From: Hofstenia miamia
Lineage: Eukaryota; Xenacoelomorpha; Acoela
Length of the DNA: 64,000 nucleotides
Direction: 5' to 3'
Assembly (NCBI GenBank): GCA_004352715.1
Contig: SCFE01000019.1
Location: forward strand, 2,279,291-2,343,290
Each line of letters starts with the position of its first letter. Within the stretch, counting starts at the first letter, position 1. The notes beneath the pieces are model-generated. The model did no database searches. It had not been told where the DNA came from and saw only the letters and a program-made list of their open reading frames with translations. Below, in pieces: positions 50,125 through 58,100 of this stretch. The position numbers and the translations under genes are program-made.

Positions 50125-52136
50125 GGATATGACTTTTTCTAACTCTATTTACCTATGTCATGAATTGATGAACAAAAGATTAACAAAAATATACAGTCAA
50201 ATGAATTGCAACATTTAAAATATTTTTTAAATTAAGATCAATTTTTCAACTGAAAATTCTAATTTCATTTTAAGTTAAAACGTTAAAAACTATCTCCATA
50301 AATATACATGGCATGTAAAACATAGCGAAAAATCGTATTCAGCTTGAAAAGTTTTGTATTTTGACAAGTTATTATATAGATATACTCAAGTTTAAGAAAT
50401 GTTAATTTTCAAACTTTCTAAAAACCCCATTACAAGTACTAGATTTGATGTAAGCATCATTAATATAAGGGTTTTTAAGCATTTAGTCATACAGTTTGTG
50501 AGTGATTTTTATTGGTAATCCAATTTGACATTTTAATTTCCATTTCAAATGAAGAAATCTCTTGCTTTTTTGCAATTATACAAAATATATGGATTTGTAG
50601 AAATCATAAATAAAATTTAGAATACTATTGCATAGGACCACTGAAGATTCGTTATTTATTTACAATATACAAATATGAGCCCCAGAAATATTTTCAAATC
50701 TCCAGTGTACAGTGAAATTTGTTAAATAAATATAGTTTATCCCATTTTAGTATTAGAATAAATTTTCCCACTCATCAAAAATTTTATTTACACATGATGA
50801 TATTTTCAATATATATGTTTTCCTTCATTTTTCTTTTAGTATATTATTGATCGATAGTCAGTATATAATATGTATGCAGTCAGTCTTTTGATTTTGCACA
50901 GCTTCTGGAGTTGTGATTCATATATATCAATCTCTAAACAAAGCTTATGATGATAGTACATGTTGAAAATTTTTTTAAGTAATATCATGCTTAACTCTAC
51001 AATTTAGAGTGTAATATGAGCAATTTTTTTAGTATTACAAGTATAAGTTATCAAATTATTACACGGTAATACTTAGAATGATTTTTATGAGGATTGAAAA
51101 GTCTCTCAATCGTGATTACTTTGAACGACACAATGTCATTGAAATTTAATATAATCTTTGTAGAATGCGAATCAACGTCAAACAGACAATTGCGTCAAAT
51201 ATTAATTTAGCAAAAGGTCGAGAAAGAGAATGAATTAAATGTCAGAAGAAGGAGATCTGGATTGAAGCAAAGGCAAAGCATGAAGCTCTCTTCGCCTTCC
51301 AACAAAAGCACATCTAATCAAGATGCAGGGATGCCAGTCAATGAAGACGAACCTCTCACCATGATGAATCTCCAACCGATGGATGTGGAAGAGGCTAGCA
51401 AGCAGCAACCAGAAGCTCCTTCCAAGGTATTCTTAGTTTCACTATTTATTGCATATAGTCCTCGTTGGTGATTTAAAAAGTACTCAAATTTTAAACTTTA
51501 CATGTAATTTAGTAAAAATTTAGAAAAATCTAAAGTGTTGTTAATTAACTTAAACACTCGTTCTGCTCATTCGTTTCCATTGATTTTGTTTGTTTTTACA
51601 ACCATTAACATACAATCGAAAGGTGGATTGTTTATTCAGATGTTGGTTTTATTGTAGATAGTTATTTCACCTTACAATGGCAGGTGTTTTATTAAATTTC
51701 TATTCAATATTTCGCTAATTATTTTGGTTTCTACTCAATATAATGTGGCGCCAGTTAAAATATTTCGCAATGTATTTAATAACTATATATATACGCACAT
51801 GTTCAAATAGATATATTAGACCTGATTCGTCTGATTTATGGAAAATCGTTCCGTGTTCGGCCCATTTTCTTACCAAAAATAATTAATGGTCTATGTTGGT
51901 AAGTAATGCATTGAGCTTTGCACTCTTCCTTTGAACTTAGACACACTAACAAATGCCTAAGCTGTTATACAATAATTTTTCACATCAATTTGTGACTTTA
52001 TCTTAAGACTTAAGTTTTATATCAATAGTAAGCCTGGACTGGTTTACATTTATCCTAAGCATTCTAGATTGTCGTCAGGTCCGATAGAGGACATATTCCC
52101 AATAAAGTTTGTAATTATACGATTTTCTAACTTTTT

Positions 52137-52167
<31 letters not shown>

Positions 52168-55100
52168 CAGTACTGGCCAAAGGTTCTGAACAGTAACCTG
52201 TCTAAAGCGTGTTTTATGCTATTTCCTGGAAACTTCGTAAAATTCCTGGAATTCCCAATTTTTTCTTAGAATTTACAACAAATGCATTTAGCCAGAATTC
52301 CCAATTTTTTCTTAGAATTTACAACAAATGCATTTAGCCAATCAAATTAACACAACTAGATTTACACACAATACATTTTCACTGAAAAAGCACTATCATT
52401 ATAGTTTGAAATATGGTGCGTGGTGGTGAAATTTCACCAACAAAGCGTGCTCAAATTCATATCTTGTACGCGGAGGGGTACAATTATCGCTCTATAGCTG
52501 TTAGAATGGGCGTGTCAGTATCTTCGGTATCCAGAAGTGTTACTCGCTATTAGGAACTGCAAAATTTTTCCTCTCGCACACGGTCTGGAAGACCAAGAGT
52601 GACAACCCCTAAGTCTGACCGTCTAATTTACCGTTACATCGTCAATCAACCATTCTCTTCATCTTCTGAATTCAAAGCTAATCTAGATGCGGTAGTGCAG
52701 AATGTTTCAACACGCACCATTAGGCGTCGATTAAATACTACCTTTGACCTTCCATCGTGCAAACTGGCAGCCAAACCCCGATTGTCTTCAAAGAACATTC
52801 GAGATCGGTTGCGCTTCTGCAGGCAATATCAACACTACACCCCTGAGATGTGGCATCAAGCAATGTTTAGTGACGAATTCAAGATTTGCCAGTTTACATC
52901 ATACCGTCCACACTTTCGACGACCAAGAAACCAAAGATTCAACACACGTTACAACAAACTGCCCGCTCAGCGCCTTCTGTGATGATTTGTGGGGGCTATA
53001 ACTGCGAATGGGCGGGCTTGTCTGCATTTTGTTCCTCACAACGAGATAGTCACAGCCAAGGCCTACCTCAAAATAATTCAGGAGAAAGTTCCCATGTTTA
53101 TGCAGCTTCGCGGAACATCTGTACTACAACAAGATGGTGCTCCTTGCCACAGGGCCAAAGTTGTGAAACAGTGGATTGCATCACAAGATTTTCGGCTGCT
53201 TGAGAACTGGCCGGGAAACTCCCCAGACCTCAACGTCATAGAAAATTGCTGGCATCACATCAAAAACTGTCTGAGGAAGCGCNAACGAGATAGTCACAGC
53301 CAAGGCCTACCTCAAAATAATTCAGGAGAAAGTTCCCATGTTTATGCAGCTTCGCGGAACATCTGTACTACAACAAGATGGTGCTCCTTGCCACAGGGCC
53401 AAAGTTGTGAAACAGTGGATTGCATCACAAGATTTTCGGCTGCTTGAGAACTGGCCAGGAAAGTCTCCAAACCTCAACGTCATACAAAATTGCTGGCATC
53501 ACATCAAAACTGTCTGAGGAAGCGGCAATGCACATCACTCGACGATCTGAAAGAGGAAATTATAGTGGTATGGTGCACAGAGATTACTGATGATTATTGT
53601 AGAAAGCTGGTCGAGTCAATTTCAAATCGCATTGCTGCGTGTTTGGCTAATAATGGCGGACATACAAAATATTAGTGATTTTTTCTGAATTAACTATTTA
53701 CTTTCTACACGGTGTTATCATATTGTTTCTACATTGTGTTATTATATTGTTTCTACATTGCGTTTTTTAGTGTAAAATTTGTAAACTTGGAATGTGTTTA
53801 TAAACTTTTGGCCAGTACTGTATATATATATATATATATNNNNNNNNNNNNNNNNNNNNNNNNNNNNNNNNNNNNNNNNNNNNNNNNNNNNNNNNNNNNN
53901 NNNNNNNNNNNNNNNNNNNNNNNNNNNNNNNNNNNNNNNNNNNNNNNNNNNNNNNNNNNNNNNNNNNNNNNNNNNNNNNNNNNNNNNNNNNNNNNNNNNN
54001 NNNNNNNNNNNNNNNNNNNNNNNNNNNNNNNNNNNNNNNNNNNNNNNNNNNNNNNNNNNNNNNNNNNNNNNNNNNNNNNNNNNNNNNNNNNNNNNNNNNN
54101 NNNNNNNNNNNNNNNNNNNNNNNNNNNNNNNNNNNNNNNNNNNNNNNNNNNNNNTATATATATATATATATATATATGCATATGGAAATCGTAATTGGCG
54201 GCTGGGCGGGACCACCAAGTTCTAGTGCAAAGATACATTGATTTCGTGCTGTTACTTGCCTGTAATATCAGATTATCCACTCCTCAAGATCTTCTAATGT
54301 ATTAATTTATTGAGTTTGAGTTGAAAATTGAGATTAGCCAGATGTAGTGTGATATAACAAAAATATCATTTTATATTTCATGATATATTTCAAGCGATAT
54401 CTATCAGCAATCACTGCCTAGAATACATTTTAGAATAGCACCCAATGCCTTTTTTCTAATTCAATATAATCTTCAACGGCTTTAGGCTCTTACACGTGAA
54501 GAAATGCTCAAATCGCTAGAACCAAGAATGCTTTCTCCAAGCCTGCGCCCATCAAGTTCGTCCAGCACTACAAGCTCCAGGTGTAAGTTTTATCTTCAGG
54601 TGTCATTCTATTTTACAATTTTGTACGTATAAGATAATTAGATTTCCTTATTTAAATTTGAATAAATTCGAGGATGCATGTAATTAATAATAGCAGACCA
54701 AGGCATTCATATTTTTTGTTTTAGCATCGGCCAGACGCAGAGCAAGACCGAAGAAAACGGCTTCAGAATCATCTGCTGCAATAATTGAATTAGTAATACG
54801 TTTCCTAAATTGTATAAACTATAATTTATTTCAGAACCGCCTTCTGGTACGTTTTCGCTGCTATAATGCATGATTTCCTAATATGTTTTCGTTCTCTGAA
54901 TGCTTTTCAATTTTGCACTAGTTTTATTTGTTTCATCTTATTCTCGACTTAGGCTTGTGGCCGGATGAAAATAATATTGTTTTAACATGCTTCATGGATT
55001 GATTTTTCAATGAATTTTATTTACGCATTATTTTAAATTTTTCGGTTATATAGAAGCAAATATAGAACCCATATACCTCAGAAACGAACCCTTTGCACAT

Positions 55101-58100
55101 TTCAAAATATTTTTTTAGACCACTCTTGAATCCGCAATTAGCCATTGAATTCAACGCCTTGTAACAGCACATTAGTTAATTGCATGCATGACTGTTTTAA
55201 TGTATAGTATGGGATTTAGACTAGTCAATGTAATATTTTATCAATTTTATTTACTTTAGACAGAGGAAGAAAAAATTCTTCTGCTTTATGAGAACATGAA
55301 GCGAGTTATTCAAGAGAAAGAGTTCGAAATAGAAAATATTGAAAGCGATGTACTTGTAAGTATTAACGATTTTTGCTATCGGTTGTCGTTTAAAAATTAA
55401 CTCTGTATTTTTAAGAGCCGGAGAATATTCTTAAAATTTTTGTTTAATTCATCGAAAACAATGAGATTGTAAACCAATACATCCAAAATAAAGATCAGTC
55501 TTTTCAAGAACATATACAAATATACGTTCGCCTTACAACAGTTTTGTATTTGTTTCCGGTAAAGTAATATACTTTTCCCTGTATGTGATAAAGTCTAGCT
55601 CTCTTAACCTTAACTTCTCTTGAATATTTGAAAATGTTTCATGATCCTAGAAAAAACTTTTAAACGCTTATAGCAGAAAAACTATCAAAGATATGTTCAA
55701 TCGGAAAGCACCTCTGACTGCGCAAGATACGCCTCAATTGGTTTGGGATACCTTTGCTCATATCAAGAAACAGTCAAAGTTCTTTTAAAATACTTCAGCC
55801 ACGACAATAAGCTTTAATAGAAACTTTCAACATTGCATTAAAGCATGTTCCCAATCTCTCACGATTTTCAAATTTGCTAATAGGCTTGTCGAAAATTCTT
55901 TGAAAATGTGGAAAAAATTTGTTTTATATATATATGTGTATATATAAAATACATTTAAAATGTCAATTTCCATTAATTTTACATTTCCCAAATGCGTTCG
56001 GATAATCGAGTCTTTGTATAACCAAGGCTCGGATAATTGTCAGGAATTTAGTTTTTGCCGCAATATATAACAAATTTCAGTGAATTTAATGTTCATAACA
56101 CCAATTTTATAATATACCTACTCTATTTGAATTATATTTTATTGTTTTTCATTTAGTTGTAAAAATCCGTTATCATCAATTTAGGAATTACACGATGAAC
56201 TCTCTTACTTACAAAGTGAAGTAAACGAATCAGTGGATGCCGAAAATCAAATCAAAACTCGTCTGAATCAAGAGCACAAGCATGCTCGACAACTGAGACA
56301 GTCGGCGTTCGCTGTTAAAGTCAAAACTGAGCGTAACCGACTAGAAAAACAATTGAACGAGCAGTGGAAATTCGTAAGAAACGTTTTCTATTTCAATTTC
56401 TCAGTTGCATCATGCGTTAAATATATTTTTGCACAAGGTCCAAATATCTTAAAATCGAAAAAATGACTTAGATGAATAGGTTTGGATGAATATTTATCTT
56501 AGCAAACACAATGGAGGAATTGAATAATAAAGATTAGCAAAATTGCTAGGCGGAAAGCAACACTATCGGATTAAAGTTTCTACGTAATCATATAGAAATT
56601 TCACTATCTTAAACATCGAAAGTGATGGTAAAATAATTAAATAATTTTGTAAATATATTTTTCTTTAAAAATGTGCTTTTAATTTACCTGCGCACAATTT
56701 TGAGAAGTTAGAAGTTACTTTTAACTTTCGCTTCAGTTAATTTTCAATGGACTATTTTTATGTATATTTGAATGAAACTATTGTTTAGGGTTTGAAGGAT
56801 GCTAATAAAATATACTTGCTATTTCAATAACCTATCCCTGTTTAGAGGCAAGAGCTACTAGATCGTGAAATGGAATACTTACAGAGATTCGGTGAAGTTG
56901 ATAAATTAAGAGAGCTCATGGCGCAAGAAAGGCAGAATAAAGATAAAGAGCTCGAAGAAGAAGCTGAAATGGAAAATGAGTGGAGTGAACTTCTTAATGC
57001 TTTGGAAAGCGAGTTCGAAGACAGCGAATTAGAGTTGGCGGATTCCGAACAGCTTGTAAGAGTTATGTTTACAAATAACCGCTTGTGTTCTTACCGTGGG
57101 AGCCTTTTTTCTAAAGAAATTGAATTTATTGAGAAAAAATAACCTAAAAATCCCTAATATGTACGTACTCAAGGCCTACTGTAATCACGACCTGGCGATT
57201 TGCAGTAAAATTAACAAAAATGAGGCCACAAAAATACCTTTTTGGATGCCAGAATTTGTTGTAAAAAGTTACTTTAAGTAACCAAAGCAAAGAATTAGCC
57301 ATTTTAAATATCTCTATTATTTTTCAAATATATCTATTTTTGGAAAACTGTAAAAAAAAACATTCAAATATAATGAAGCCATTAACAATAAACAAACATT
57401 TTTCTATATATCAATATATATGATTTGACNAGAAATTGAATTTATTGAGAAAAAATAACCTAAAAATCCCTAATATGTACGTACTCAAGGCCTACTGTAA
57501 TCACGACCTGGCGATTTGCAGTAAAATTAACAAAAATGAGGCCACAAAAATACCTTTTTGGATGCCAGAATTTGTTGTAAAAAGTTACTTTAAGTAACCA
57601 AAGCAAAGAATTAGCCATTTTAAATATCTCTATTATTTTTCAAATATATCTATTTTTGGAAAACTGTAAAAAAAAACATTCAAATATAATGAAGCCATTA
57701 ACAATAAACAAACATTTTTCTATATATCAATATATATGATTTGACCGCATAAAAATTCAGGAATATAGACTTATTCACAAGAAGAGTTGATCTAAAGTCC
57801 TTAATTTGATATGCAACATATCTAGACATTGAATTCACGTCTTTATTTGTAGAAAACTTTAATTGTTTGGAGAACCCTTTTTTGTTTCGAAGCAAATGGA
57901 ATGTTTGTAGATCAACAAAGCTGAAGTAAATTTTTTATATTCTCTGTATTGTATTTTTTGCTTCTTTTTTTTGTACTTCAAATCGCCAGGCCGTGATTAA
58001 AGTAGACCTTGACGTACTCCATAAATTTTAAAACTTTGACAGAGAACTACGAACTCTCAAATTTATATGAAATGTTTAGCTCGTACCCAGATGTATTTAT

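Larger units (their letters stand above)
52168..53820 (+). mobile_element. Tc1-like DNA transposon inserted in a (TA)n tract, decayed
   Basis: The inverted ends are CAGTACTGGCCAAAGGTTCT at 52168 and, on the minus strand, CAGTACTGGCCAAAAGTTTA ending at 53820. Each is bordered by TATATA, so the element lies inside a (TA)n microsatellite, the natural target. The recorded length is inflated by a duplicated 243-bp segment at the single-N join (53283); without it the element is about 1.4 kb. It lies in intron 10 of the KIAA2012-like gene. Confidence 0.85.

Noticed and set aside
51163-51210. Alternative acceptor for exon 10 at TTTGTAG (51161-51162)
   Set aside because: Reading from it in the required phase meets TAA within 14 codons; the acceptor at 51209-51210 gives an open, coiled-coil-like exon.
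54580-54582. Donor CAG|GTGTAAG two bases earlier for exon 11
   Set aside because: It puts exon 12 in a frame with a TGA; GGT|GTAAGT keeps the frame and is the better donor.
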